Origin: Neostapfia colusana
Lineage: Eukaryota > Streptophyta > Magnoliopsida > Poales > Poaceae
Assembly (NCBI GenBank): GCA_030760725.1
Contig: JASWHV010000012.1
Location: forward strand, 53,289,652-53,353,651
Length of the DNA stretch: 64,000 nt
Reading direction: 5' to 3'
The stretch's first letter is position 1; each line of letters begins with the position of its first letter. The notes under the pieces were generated by a model. That model saw nothing but the letters and a program-made list of their open reading frames with translations. It had not been told where the DNA came from and made no database searches. Shown here one piece after another: positions 32,561-43,103 of this stretch. The position numbers and the translations under genes were made by a program.

Positions 32561-32951
32561 GACGGGGGAGGGCGGCGGGGTGGTTTAGATCGAGCTGGAG
32601 TCTTCTGGGACCGGGAGTCGGCTGGGAACGCGCGGTTTTCCGGTCGGTTACGATCGCGCGCGCGGGGAAACAGTTCCGGGTTCGGACAAGCGGGAGCTCG
32701 GGGATGACAGGTGGGTCCCGCCTGTCTACGAGAGGGGGCGCGGGCGCGCGGCTGCGGGCTAGCGCGGGATTTGGGTGGGCCGGCTGGTGGGTTTCGGCCC
32801 ACTGGCCGGGAAGGTTTGTTTTTTTCTTTTTCTTTTTCATTTTTGTTTTGAGTTTAATTTGAATTCCAGTTTGAATTTTAATTTTTGCAACACATGCAAT
32901 ACGTCCAAAAAATTTTAAATTCCCCTCTTGACAGGATTTTGGGGTGTTACA

Positions 32952-33040
32952 TATGTTTCTTATTGTGTGTGCTGTCGGGTGTCGCATCGTGCGGCACCAC
33001 CCTCTGAGATCCTGGAATGTACGGTTTTCGGTCCGTCACA
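32952..33040 (+). repeat. 3' LTR of element C, last part
   Basis: After the second TATGT copy the sequence TGTGTGCTGTCGGGTGTCGC ... CCGTCACA matches the - strand of the D LTR end (38088-38170), which ends CCGTCGCA. This marks the 3' end of element C at 33040 and shows that E split its LTR. Confidence 0.85.
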
Positions 33041-33069
33041 CAGAACACACAACATCAAGTGGCCATATT

Positions 33070-33240
33070 TTCACTCATTTAACATATTTCACACATATGA
33101 CCAACGAAAGTCAAATTTTCACTCAAATGGTCATATTTTCACAAATGGAGCATATTTTCACGGAAATATCCAATGAAACTCAAATTTTCACTAAACTGGA
33201 CATATTTTCACATATTGAGCATATTTCACATAATCATTTT
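33070..33240. repeat. AT-rich repeats with CATATTTTCAC core
   Basis: The core CATATTTTCAC or close variants (CAAATTTTCAC, CATATTTCAC) occurs about nine times between 33082 and 33230 at irregular spacing. It lies just inside the C insertion point, on the transposase 3' side. Possibly intron or spacer sequence of the CACTA element; no gene is seen here. Confidence 0.5.
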
Positions 33241-33409
33241 GCCACTTTCCGTTGCGGTCTTGGTTTTTTGAAATTCTTGACTTTTTCATTGTGCCCGTTG
33301 TGCAAGTAAGGAGCTTCATTGGCCGATGGTATTCTTGGCTTGATCATCGAGGTGAAGAAAAGAGGAATCTCATCAAATTCATCAAACTCTTCCTCATCGA
33401 CGGCATTCT

Positions 33410-33835
33410 CGACTCCGATGATTCATCATTTTCCAGGTATAACCACCTTAAGTCTTTTATTTGTTGTGTTTGGAACATAGAACACTTGAGCAACATGTTC
33501 TGCTAACACGAAAGGCTCCGACTTATATCCTTGACGGTTATGATCAACGCTAATGAACCTGTACTTGTCTTGTACAACCCCTTGATTCCATCAACCCAGT
33601 TGCAACGGAAAAGAGGAATCTTGAAACCCTGAAAGTCAAACTCCCAGATCTCTTGTATTTGTCCATAGTACATGGTTATGTCTTGGCCCGTAGCATCATA
33701 AGCTTCAACACGTACATCACTTTTCTGATATGTGCTTTTATTATCTTGTTGTTCAGTGTAGAATGTGTAGACGTTTATGTCGTACCCTTGATATGTCATA
33801 ACGGTGAATATAGGACCACGAGCCAACTTTTTTAG
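33410..33835 (-). pseudogene. CACTA transposase C-terminal domain (DUF4216-like)
   Basis: The - strand piece 33826-33503 (GPIFTVMTYQGYDINVYTFY ... WEFDFQGFKIPLFRCNWVDG) matches the conserved domain that ends plant CACTA transposases. A second piece in another frame near 33530-33440 continues the family pattern (EPFVLAEHVAQVFYVPNTTN), so there is a frameshift near 33530. Downstream coding trails off toward 33300 with a Glu/Asp-rich stretch. Confidence 0.8.
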
Positions 33836-33883
33836 GTACTCACTTGTTTTAGTATCCGATGAATGAGAAATCTGATCTCATAG

Positions 33884-34912
33884 CTAGACAATGAATTTTT
33901 TCATATGTTCATTTGCTAACCATGATTCATTGCGGCTAGGGTTATCTCTAAGAAGCACCTCCTTGTGCTCATCCAAGTACTCGGACACAATGGACATCTG
34001 TTGCAACACGTGGAAATGAGCGTAGAAGAATAAATGTCGATCCAGAGTTATAGCCTTCTTCCCAATGGTCCCTTTTCCTGTGAGCCTCCCCTCATGACGA
34101 GACTTGGGAACACCAATCAGGTTACTCGGGTCACCGTAGTTTAGAGCCGACTCCACGGCTTCCTCTGTACAGTATCCTTGTACCATGCTTCCCTCAGGGT
34201 AAGCTCGATTTTTGACGAAGGACTTCAGTATGCCGTTGAATCTCTCGTACGCATACATCTGGTGAAGGAACAAAGAGCCAAGTAGCTTTCTCTCCATAGT
34301 AAGATGAGTTATGAAATGGACGCTGATGTCAAAAAAGGCAGGTGGAAAATACATATCAAGGAAGCATAAAGTTTCATAGTGCCTTTTTTCCAATGACTTG
34401 AGATCTGCTTCACTTAGTACTTTTTGACCAATAGCATTGAAGAAAAAGCGAAAGTTCATTAGAGCCTCCCGAACATTGACAGGTAGGATATTCTGAGTTC
34501 CAACAGCAATCATCTGCATAAGCAATACATGGTAATCATGAGATTTCACACCGGGAGCTACTTTTAGATATAGAAATGAAATAAGCCTTGAGACGTTTAT
34601 CGAGTAGCCGGATGGTACTTTCACATTTTTCAAAAACCCACAAAACTCTTTCTTCTCATGTTTTGAAATGGTGATGCATGATGTGGGAAGTTCAGTTCCT
34701 TTTACCGAGTCATCAAGCCATAACTCAGGCCTAATTTCCATTTTCTTTAGATCAGCTCGTGCATGTCCAAGGTTCCTAGTTTTCCCATCCGTGTTAAGCA
34801 ATGTCCCGAGTAGACTCTCGCAAATATTCTTCTCAACGTGCATCACATCAATCAAATGATGGACGTCTAAGTCTTTCCAATACGGTAGCTCCCAAAAAAT
34901 CGATTGCTTCTT
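33884..34912 (-). pseudogene. CACTA transposase, Tnp2 C-terminal part and DUF4218-like domain
   Basis: A 323-codon piece from MIDVMHVEKNICESLLGTLL to the stop at 33884. It includes the typical block of plant TNPD transposases (IDVMHVEKN, LPTSCITISKHEKKEF, VPSGYSINVSRLISFLYLKV) and the MYFPPAFFDISVHFITHL ... HQMYAYERFNGILK region of the adjoining DUF4218-like domain. A frame change near 34890-34910 separates it from the upstream part. The transposase binds and cuts the element ends; this copy cannot be functional. Confidence 0.88.
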
Positions 34913-35482
34913 TCAAATGTCATCTTCGGCAGTATTTTTGCCATTCCTTTTCCACTTACCAAGGACAACATGGATATCCTTGACCATTTCATAGACTTCA
35001 TGACCTGTGACAAGGGGTGGAGGACGCCTCTTCTCAGTGTTACCATTGTAATTATCATTCATACTCCGAAACGGGTGATTCATTGGAATGTAGCGTTGAT
35101 GTCCCATGTACACTATTTTTTGTGACTCGCTCAAATACTGTGAGTCTGTTTCTCTAAAATGCGAACATCTGCAACCTACTTTCTTACTCTGTCCGGACAA
35201 GTTACGTGCCGCTGGAGAATCACTAACAGTCACAAATAAAATGGCTTTGAGACCAATGTACTCACGCTTGTGCACATCCCTGACCTGCACTCCGTCGTTG
35301 TACCATAACTCCTTTAGATCTTCAACCAGAGGCCTGAAATAAGTGTCGATGTCATTCCCAGGTTGTTGTGGCCCCAATACCAGTCCTGACACCATAATAT
35401 ATTTCCGTTTGTTGCACAACCAAGGAGGAAGGATCAAAATCGTTAGCACAATTGGCCATGTGCTATGTGTGCTACTGTTCAA
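34913..35482 (-). pseudogene. CACTA transposase, Tnp2 N-terminal part
   Basis: 189 codons: WPIVLTILILPPWLCNKRKY, GPQQPGNDIDTYFRPLVEDL, ILFVTVSDSPAARNLSGQSK, RPPPLVTGHEVYEMVKDIHV. All are hallmark stretches of the Transposase_21 (Tnp2) domain of grass CACTA elements. It joins the next piece (33884-34912) after a small frame change. Confidence 0.88.
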
Positions 35483-36012
35483 AAAGGATTCATGCCATCG
35501 GTGCTCATTGCGATCCTAATATTACTCGGATCAATGGCAAATTCAGGATTTCGTGAATCAATGTTTTACCACTGTGTGGCATCAGCAGGATGTCTTATCA
35601 TTCCAGCATCCTACTTATGCTTCTCTCTGTGCCATCACAACTATTCCGACTCCCTGTTTGCAAACAAACGCTTCAAACAAGGAATGATAGGAAAGTACGA
35701 AAACACCTTTTTAGGCCTGCTTTTTCTTCTGTTTCTGTTGCAGTTCTCGTCATCACCATCATCTTTCCTACAATTGAATCTGTCGAGTCCACAAATAGGG
35801 CATTTATTGAGGTTTTTGTACTCAGGTCCACGATATAGAATGCAATCATTCTTGCATGCGTTGATTTTCTCCACCTCCAAACCCAGTGGATAGATTATCT
35901 GTTTTGCCTCATAAACTATCTTAGGGACTGCGTTGCCTTGGAGTAACATGTCCTTAAGGAGCGTCAACAATTTCTTAAAACTACAATCACTCAATCTGTT
36001 GCTCGCCTTCAA
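35483..36012 (-). pseudogene. CACTA transposase, linker with Cys-rich motif, many stops
   Basis: The open part 36012-35641 reads LSDCSFKKLLTLLKDMLLQG ... YRGPEYKNLNKCPICGLDRF, a conserved part of TNPD that includes a CxxC pair. Between 35641 and 35483 the family pattern continues but with at least four in-frame stops (TAG, TGA, TAG, TAA), several consistent with C-to-T change. Confidence 0.85.
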
Positions 36013-36561
36013 CTAGAAAAGCTTCACCATTGCAAACAGTCTCATGTACTGAGCCGCACAACCATGATACAACGGCTTGTTCGAGTCTTCGATCATCTTC
36101 TTGTACTTTGCAAGTTCACCATTACTGTACTGATAATAGTCGTCCTGTCTCTCGACATTGTGTACCATCTCCTCTATGTTATGCACCTGAAACTCAATGT
36201 CGTCATCGGTGAACCCTAATATATCTGCCTCGTTCACATCATCGTCGTGATCTTCTTCGACACTGGTAGGGACCTCCGTCTCCAGATATGAATCTCCCAT
36301 CTCTGCTTCATTACGTCCCTCCTCCCCATGTTTGTTCCAGCATCGATAATCCAACATGAATCCATGTGTGATCAAATGTGACATCAACACATCATTTGAG
36401 CGATATCTCTTCTCATTCTTGCAATGTTTGCAAGGACAACAAATAGTCCCTCTATTGTTGTCCAACATGTCTTTCTTTGCAAAATCGATAAATGCATCTA
36501 CCCCTTTGATATACTCATTGCAAAGGTGCGGCCCGTACATACAACATCGATCCGACGACAT
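36013..36561 (-). pseudogene. CACTA transposase N-terminus (transposase-associated domain)
   Basis: Starts MSSDRCCMYGPHLCNEYIKG and contains the zinc-finger-like set CPCKHCKNEKRY and SHLITHGFMLDYRCWNKHGE, typical of the N-terminal domain of plant TNPD proteins. An acidic region follows. TAG at 36015-36013 interrupts the frame, which then continues directly. The ATG at 36561 fits the usual start. Confidence 0.85.
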
Positions 36562-36629
36562 CTACGTACAGAAAAGATCTAAATCAAAGAAATTCGAAGT
36601 CACTGATAGTCAAGATCTAAAGGGGTAAA

Positions 36630-37149
36630 AAATAGTAAGGGGCAATATAGGAGGAGAGGACTAACCCTTTGTTTTAAGGCCCACTAATAATCATCGCAAG
36701 ATGTTTAGAAGGGCACCTCGAAATAGGGAAAGAAATGAATAGAACAGGGCAAGAACATGGCAGATCGGGCTGCCAGTGTTCTGCCATAGCTGGGGGCATG
36801 TACCAGGGCATACGAAATCGGGACGATCTTCTTCAAAGGCGTGTCTCTCCATATTGGGAATGGGAGACGCTGATTAAAGGAGATGAGCATGAAGGAGAGC
36901 ATGTCTCCTTATGTTTCACAATAGGAGTCGAGCTGTAGGAACGTGCATCTCCCTTTTGTCATAGAAGAGGGCGCGTCTCGGATATTAACTTATCTGAGAC
37001 GCGCCTTGAAGCAGGTCGTCTCCTTTATCCTCCATCGAGCCAGTTCTGATCCTCGCTGATGCGGGTGCGTCTCATTTTTCATGATCGGAGACGATCACCT
37101 TAGCGCTCGTCTCCGATCTTTGTCTCCAATTTAAGGTTCTTACGTAGTG
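36630..37149. repeat. CACTA right terminus and subterminal repeats
   Basis: Holds many GTCTC/GAGAC motifs (for example GCGTCTC near 36973, GGAGACG near 37087, CGTCTCC near 37108) and an inverted repeat at 36970-37005, GGCGCGTCTCGGATA / TATCTGAGACGCGCC, 14 of 15 positions paired with a 6-nt loop. Such repeats are where CACTA proteins bind. The terminal CACTA ends at 37149. No gene. Confidence 0.75.
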
Positions 37150-38087
37150 CCGTCAGCCGTGGACTGAGCACGGGTGACCTGGGGCACGACATACTTCACC
37201 ATGGAAAACTACGACTGCCTCGTTCGAGCCAAGAGGTTCATTGATCCAGACAATGCCTTTAACCACGCCCAGAGCATACTGCTGCTGCAGAAGCAGGGGT
37301 GAAATGAAAGCATGCTCCTCGATCGTGAAGCCATGTCAACCAAATCAACATAAACCATTGGGTTCTTCAACACGAATACGGCCCTCCGGTGCGCTTCACT
37401 AACCTTTGTTGCTTAATTACATTGTGTCCAAGAGATGTTTTGTTGCTTTTTTTGTGTGGTGACACGCGTAGTCCCAAATTTGTTAGAACAAATGGCTATA
37501 GTTTTTTTCTGGATGTAGGCTACGATGGTTCTGTTGCATTCTCTACACCTGTAAAATCATCTTTCACCCCAAAAATGAGCAAATGTAAAAGCGAAGATGT
37601 TTCACGAGAAAATGCAGCATCTACTACGTTGCATATCCTCACGTGTACGTCGCCGCTCTGTTCACGCATGTGCCGCTCTGTTCACGCATGCCATGTTCAA
37701 CAAGGCCACCTCGTCTGTCACCACTGCCCTCTAGCCGTCGTACCCCGAAATAGCATGTATCTTTGGTGGCAGATCAACCAAGAGGCGTAAACGAGGGAAC
37801 GATTCTGGTCGGAACTGTTTCGAAATATTCGATTCCAGTCGTCGGTGTATTTTGGGTGGGTTGCACAGATTAGACTGTCTGGTTCGGCTTGGTTGGAGCA
37901 TCAAATTGTTTGGGTTGGGTTCGGTTTGGATTTGAAAAAGTTTTAAGTCTACCGCGGTCGGTGTCGTACCTAAATCTAGTAAAGAGGAGTTAGAACTGGT
38001 TCCAAAGATTATGTTTTGTCTTGGTTGTATTTTGGGTGGGTTGAAATGGGTTAAACGGTCTGGTTTCATTTGGTTGCAGCATTAAAT
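37150..38087. other. Unassigned DNA between CACTA and element D
   Basis: Host or older repeat sequence. At 37201-37302 an ATG-started + strand stretch of 33 codons (MENYDCLVRAKRFIDPDNAF and on) has protein-like composition, and a further stretch to about 37420 continues it across stops; it may be a gene relic, but I do not recognise it. From about 37815 a diverged repeat with a period of 180 bp is visible (TGTATTTTGGGTGGG at 37846 and again at 38026). The 133-codon ORF at 37389-37790 matches nothing I know. Confidence 0.4.
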
Positions 38088-41000
38088 TGCGACGGCCCGA
38101 AATCCGTACATCCGAGGATCTCAGAGGGTGGTGACACACGACGCGACACCCGACAGCACACATCATAAGGCCGCTGTAGTATTACACTGATAACAAACTG
38201 AATATGTACAGAAGTGGTACACACTTCAGTTACAACTCCTTTACAGAGTTTACTACAACGGAAGATAATTATACAACTCATGCCCACCTAACTAGCAAAA
38301 GTTGGTTGTCCGGCCCTACGGACAATCCACACTAGCTTCACTCAGCATCAACGCGGCGTGTACGGCTCCCACTCAGCCATAGTCCCCGACGGAGGGTAGC
38401 CCTCGCCGGTGGACTCGTACTCCGAGTCCGTGGGGTAATCCTCACCTGCAAACACTCATAGTAGTAACCATGAGCACGATGACTCAGCAAGTCTTAACCG
38501 ACTCACCTACACAAGAAACACTACATGCAGGTCATAACAAACATATGATGGCACATTGCATCAATGGACACGCCTACAAGTTCATCCTCAATTCATCTTT
38601 TAGCCACAAGTTAATGGTTTATGGATCTGAAATTTAGTGAGCAATATTTGATGGCACACATGTAGCAATACAATTTATACATATCAGCAGTATTGAATCA
38701 CAACATTCCATAATTTATCTACATCACAACACAGTGAACAAGCGGTAATCATAACCGTGAGGGACGGCAAATCAACTCGCTATACACCTGCAGGGCTACC
38801 CGAATAGCACGTCACGTACGCCCAACCGTGGAGATGCACAGCACGCTCACTCGATGTCGTACGGAGCAACCTTTCACCCAACAGCCCAAACGTCGAACCG
38901 GTCACACCCAAATGGACAGGAGGTTCCCTACACGGAGCATCTCTCCATGCCTGTTAGCGGATTTCCACCTTCCTGCCCTCAACCTACACCTATAAATTGG
39001 TGCGTTATGCCTTGACACCCGGAGGTATAGGTTATATCAGTTTATTGGAGCCCATATGTCCGTTATGCCTTCGGTACATTGAAACTTGTTCTGCGGGGCC
39101 GCACACGGGTCGGTCCTCAATTGACACGGACAGGGCTACGCACACAAGACTTCCTCTTGATGCGTCCTAGCCCCTGCCTAGTCTCATTTTTGTTACTAAA
39201 GTTGTCTCACATCTCTAACCAATCCCGTGTGTCCCGAATCCTATACTCGCGAGTAGATTCCAACTACTCGACTTGTACCGGAGTCTATAAACATTAAGCA
39301 CAACTAGAACTACGCGAGGACATAGACACTACCCTCACTCCTTTCGGGAATAATCTGGTTATGCAGTTGGGGTTTCATCCATCCTACACCTAATGCACAC
39401 ACATACTTCAAGCTAAGTGAATAGAAAGCAAAACTTTATAAAACTTGTTAAATGCAAACCGGGGCTTGCCTTGTTGCTCCTGGTCAGGTGTTAATGTTTC
39501 CTCCGAAAGTAGGAAGTCCAGAATCTCCGGGGTCTCTTTGCATTCAGCGACTATATGTGAGCAATTTAATCGACGTGTCAATTTAAATACAATGTGTTGA
39601 AGATTGTATGTAAAGACCGTAACTCTAGCTAGACATCCCATTTGGCTCTGAAATTTTTGCTGTGGCTTGGTGAGAACCTACTCAGAGATCTGACCAATTT
39701 CATTTGAAACAAATCTTATTTGAGCTCTGCATAAATAAAAGTCTAAATGGTCATTACTAGAGCTTCTATGGATTTCCAGGGATTTTCATGGATCAAACCA
39801 TTACTTTATGGAAACTAAAGTTTGAGACGGTTCTAATGGAGTTGGTCTCATGTAATTTGAAGAATCCTAGACAAAGTTATGCCGTAATCAAGATTTTATA
39901 AAATCTGAAAAATGTTTCTGTACATTTTTCTATTTTCTCAGGGCAGTTCACTTAATCACACAATTAGGGGGACTAAATAAACTTGGATGTATCTGAAATT
40001 TTTCCCGTGACTCAAGGATTTTTAAATGAACCTCCTGGCCAAATTTCAGAATTTTCCATCAAAGAATTTTCCAGGTAAAATTCCCAACAGTTTAAAATTT
40101 AGGGAATTAATTCTGGAAAAAAATAAGTTTCATGAGCTGAAACTTTCTTTTCTGGATAGTACTCGAAGATATGAATCCAACAAAATTTGGTTCACTCAAT
40201 TTGGACCATCCTAGCAAAAGTTATGGGCACTTGAAGTTGAACTGAAATCTGAAATTGTTGGAAATGTTTAAACTCTAGTTGTGGGCTCCACTAGTTAAAC
40301 CGGCCCACTGAGATTGCAACCACACCGCAGCCCACGGGGTTTTAGCCGTGCTGCCGCACCGAGTCCCTGCTGCAACCAGATCCCCGCGGGAAAACAGAGG
40401 CTGACCGATGGACCCGGTCCCTCCTTCGTCTTCCTCACGACACCCGCGCTCCCCGCGGCGGCGCCTCGCCGGAGAGCTCGCCGCCGGTCGTTCTACCACA
40501 CGACCTTCGACAAAATTCGCTTCCTGTGCCCAACTTCGCTGAAGGAACACATTGGTGCACTCACCGAAGCTCAGCGATGGCTGGAACCATGCTCGTGACG
40601 GTGATAGCAGTGACTCCAACTCCGTTGATGTCGCCCGAGCTACATAGGGCCCTATTTTTGGAACGGTTTCCTCCTACAGCTCCGTGGTGACATGCTGAGC
40701 ACGAACTTGAACTCGGTTTGCCACGGAAACGGCTGGAGCAAGGACCTCACCGTCGACCTAGAGCTTAAAATGGCGGCGATCGGAAAAACTCGAAGAACAG
40801 CAACCATCGTTGATGGTTTTGCCGGTTGTTGATCCTAGAGGTTCGTTGGAAAGCCTAGGACGTATGACCAACGGAAAACGAGCTAGTATGGACTGACCAC
40901 CAAGAATTTTTTATTCTCGCCCGCTCGTTTCTTTGAACACCAAAAAGTAAACGGGGAAATTCTCCCTCGATAGTGCATGAAAGGGTGCAGGGTTTTCACC

Positions 41001-41926
41001 ATGAGTTCGAGCAGCCTCTGGCGCATCTATTTGCTGTTGATCGTCAGCCATGAGAGTGCTTAGAACGGCGGCGCACCGGGGAACCGAGAGGGCGGCCAGT
41101 GGTGGCTGTGTTTGCTACCGAGCGTGTGCGAAGGCAGGGCAAAGATTCGGTGTGAGCAACGAGTAGAGGCTTCGGGGCAAGAAGGCCACGGCTCTGGTCG
41201 CCAGCACATGGTGAAGGCTGAGGAGGTGGCAGCCGAGAACAGCTTGGTGGCGCTCGGTGAAGGAACCCGAAGAAACAGAGCGCGTGAGAGTTTCTTCACT
41301 CGGTGGCTTTAACTGACATGTGGGCCCATTCCTCCCCTCTAATCCTTTTCCATTTCTTTGCTGTAAATATCGCAGCTACTCAACATTGAAGTGTAGACTT
41401 CATCACCAATTCATGAGTTGAATTTGATTTCCTCAAATTGACGTTGGTTTGGCCAGATTTTATTCACATTTGTATTTGAAATTCAAATTCAGTTTTGAAT
41501 TAATGCAAATTTAGCTCCCGAGAAGATGAACTCCAATGAGAATGAAAATTGGTGGACTAACTCAGAAAAATGTGCTGAGTTTTGAATGTGAAGTCATCTT
41601 TTGAATCCAAATGATGAAGGTAGCTGAAATTTGAATTTGCATTCAAATTAGCCCTTTTTACAAATGTTTCCAAAAGAGACTCAAAAGGGTTTGGATTTGC
41701 ATGAAACTTGGCCTGAGCATTCCCAAGAATATTTAGGGCCAAAAGGTGAGCTCAGCCTCTCATGTTTATATGTGTGAGCTTCTACTTTTGGATTTATGAG
41801 TTCTTCCCAACCTCTTTGATGGTGTTTACATGCTCTTCACAAATGTTCATGAGACTTCCACAGCATGAGCTGTGATGTGGTGATGTGATGAACACTCTAG
41901 CAAGTAAACTTTCTTGGGCTTTTACA
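38088..41926 (-). repeat. 3' LTR of element D
   Basis: On the + strand TGCGACGGCCCG ... GGGCTTTTACA, 3839 bp. Same family as the C LTR. Predicted exons at 38348-38445 and 39470-39550; 39640-40280 is AT-rich; 40300-41330 holds the GC-rich promoter and leader region. ORFs in the GC-rich part (40275-40619, 41060-41299) are not conserved with a recognisable protein. Confidence 0.9.
38348..39550 (-). other. Putative split gene in the D 3' LTR (exon 2 at 39550-39470, exon 3 at 38445-38348)
   Basis: Exon 2 (81 nt) follows ATATAG and ends at CAAG|GCAAGCC; peptide AECKETPEILDFLLSEETLT and a Gln-rich end. The acceptor is TGTTTGCAG. Exon 3 (98 nt) stays in phase with EDYPTDSEYESTGEGYPPSG and an AEWEPYTPR end, stop TGA at 38350-38348. 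Hairpin at 38472-38485. Of all copies this has the longest clearly protein-like last exon. Confidence 0.55.
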
Positions 41927-41945
41927 TCCCTCCCCCCTTAAAAGA
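41927..41945 (-). other. Polypurine tract of element D
   Basis: CTTTTAAGGGGGGAGGGA on the - strand, directly before the 3' LTR. Confidence 0.87.
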
Positions 41946-41959
41946 ATCTCGTCCCGAGA

Positions 41960-42181
41960 TTACAAAAGAAGAGACAAAGATATAAGAGGAAATTTCCCGT
42001 GATAAGATGCCATGAAGTCCGGGTAGTTTGAGCGAAGGAACTCCTCGCTCTCCCACATCACTTCCTCAGTGGTGTGGTTGCTCCACAATATCTTGTAGAA
42101 CCACAGCGTTCGGTTACGCGTGGTCGGAGCCTTCTCATCAATAATTTCCACCGGATATTCAGCAGAAGTCAAATCCCGCAA
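41960..42181 (-). pseudogene. pol: Element D chromodomain end of pol
   Basis: Reads LTSAEYPVEIIDEKAPTTRN ... KILWSNHTTEEVMWESEEFL to the stop at 41960. It is joined directly to the integrase start: the sequence runs from MDFIAG into DLTSAEYP through a shared GATTTG. About 290 codons that element G has between these points, including the second Asp and the Glu of the active site, are missing. Confidence 0.88.
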
Positions 42182-43103
42182 TGAAATCCATGCTCACATC
42201 TTCCCACTTCCATGCTGGAATTTTCAGAGGTTGCAACAGCCCTGATTTCCTCATGTGATCCGCCTTCACTCGTCTACATGTATCACACTCGGATACATAC
42301 TTTGCAACTTCCTGCTTCATCCGTGTCCACCAAAATTTACTCTTTAAATCTTTGTACATTTTGTTGCTGCCCGGATGAATGGAGAACTTAGAAAGGTGAG
42401 CTTCATCAAAGATCTTCTTTCTCAGCTCCATATTCCGGGGTATGACTATGTGGTCATTGATATCCCCGCTGTCTATCCGTCTCCGGAGATGTGCCATGCC
42501 CTTATCAACCTTCTGAGCTGCAATAATACCCTCCCTAATGGTAGGGATGAGAGCAAGATTGTAGAGTGATCCATATGGAACCAAGTATAAACTCAGCTCT
42601 TCCTCTTCCATCGGTGTAATGGTGAGGTTATATACATTTGATTTCCGACTCAGCGCGTCGAAAACCACATTTGCCTTGCCGGAGTGGTAATGAATCTCGA
42701 TCTCGTAGTCTATGATTAATTCTAACCACCTCCTTTGCCTCATATTCAGCTCCTTCTCGGTGAAGATATATTTAAAGATCTTGTGATCGGTGTAGAGATG
42801 CACCGAATTCCCCAGGAGATAGTGCCTCCACATTTTCAGCGCCAAAACCACCGCAGCGAGCTCAAGATCATGAGTCGGATAGTGCTGCTCGTGGTTTTGC
42901 AGTTGGCGTGAGCCATACGCGACAACACGTCCTTCTTGCATCAACACGCAGCCAAGCCCGATACCGGACGCATCACAATATACGTCAAAAGGCTTGGTCG
43001 TATCCGGTTGAGCTAAGACCGAGGCTGTTGTGAGATGCTTCAGCAATGCTTGGAACACTCCTTCACATGCTGAGTTCCAAACATATTTCATCCCCTTCTT
43101 CAA
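42159..43103 (-). pseudogene. pol: Element D RNase H and integrase zinc-binding region
   Basis: 314 codons with RNase H motifs YCDASGIGLGCVLMQ, HDLELAAVV, YTDHKI and a DALSRK end, then the integrase HHCC region (AHLSKFSIHPGSNKMYKDL ... CDTCRR) and KWEDVSMDFIAG, where the internal deletion begins. RNase H appears intact. A stretch present in G after the RNase H (FRRDEHDTLWFKDR) is missing here. Confidence 0.88.

Larger units (their letters stand above)
20277..32951 (-). mobile_element. Element E: complete Ty3/gypsy chromovirus, A family, 12.7 kb
   Basis: Complete retrotransposon on the - strand, inserted in the 3' LTR of element C. Target duplication TATGT at 20272-20276 and 32952-32956. LTRs are 3436 and 3430 bp; over the first about 250 bases compared by eye they differ at about 4 sites. 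Order on the - strand: 5' LTR, PBS, intact H3-tail-like ORF, gag-protease, RT, RNase H, integrase, chromodomain, PPT, 3' LTR. The polyprotein has one frameshift, two stops and a changed RT active-site residue, so the copy is not autonomous. Confidence 0.96.
29522..32951 (-). repeat. 5' LTR of element E (3430 bp)
   Basis: Starts TGTCACACCCGG and ends GGGGTGTTACA on the + strand, followed by TATGT. TATA box inverted at 32552-32560. 31190-31980 is AT-rich without gene signal; 31980-32800 is GC-rich promoter and leader. The poly-Lys and other long ORFs at 32300-32990 come from the A-rich and GC-rich composition. Confidence 0.95.
33041..37149 (-). mobile_element. CACTA (En/Spm) DNA transposon, truncated in the window and decayed
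   Basis: The right end reads CACTACGTAAGAACC on the - strand (37149-37135), the typical CACTA terminus, with subterminal GTCTC/GAGAC motifs inside it. A transposase (TNPD type) in several broken pieces follows on the - strand. No matching left terminus is found before 33041, where element C ends. The simplest reading is that C inserted into the CACTA element and the rest lies left of the window. A 3-bp target duplication cannot be checked. Confidence 0.85.

Noticed and set aside
33188..33200. CACTAAACTGG as the left CACTA terminus
   Set aside because: It does not match the right terminus CACTACGTAAGAACC beyond the first five bases, and transposase-like coding sequence appears to continue nearby; the true left end is more likely outside the window.
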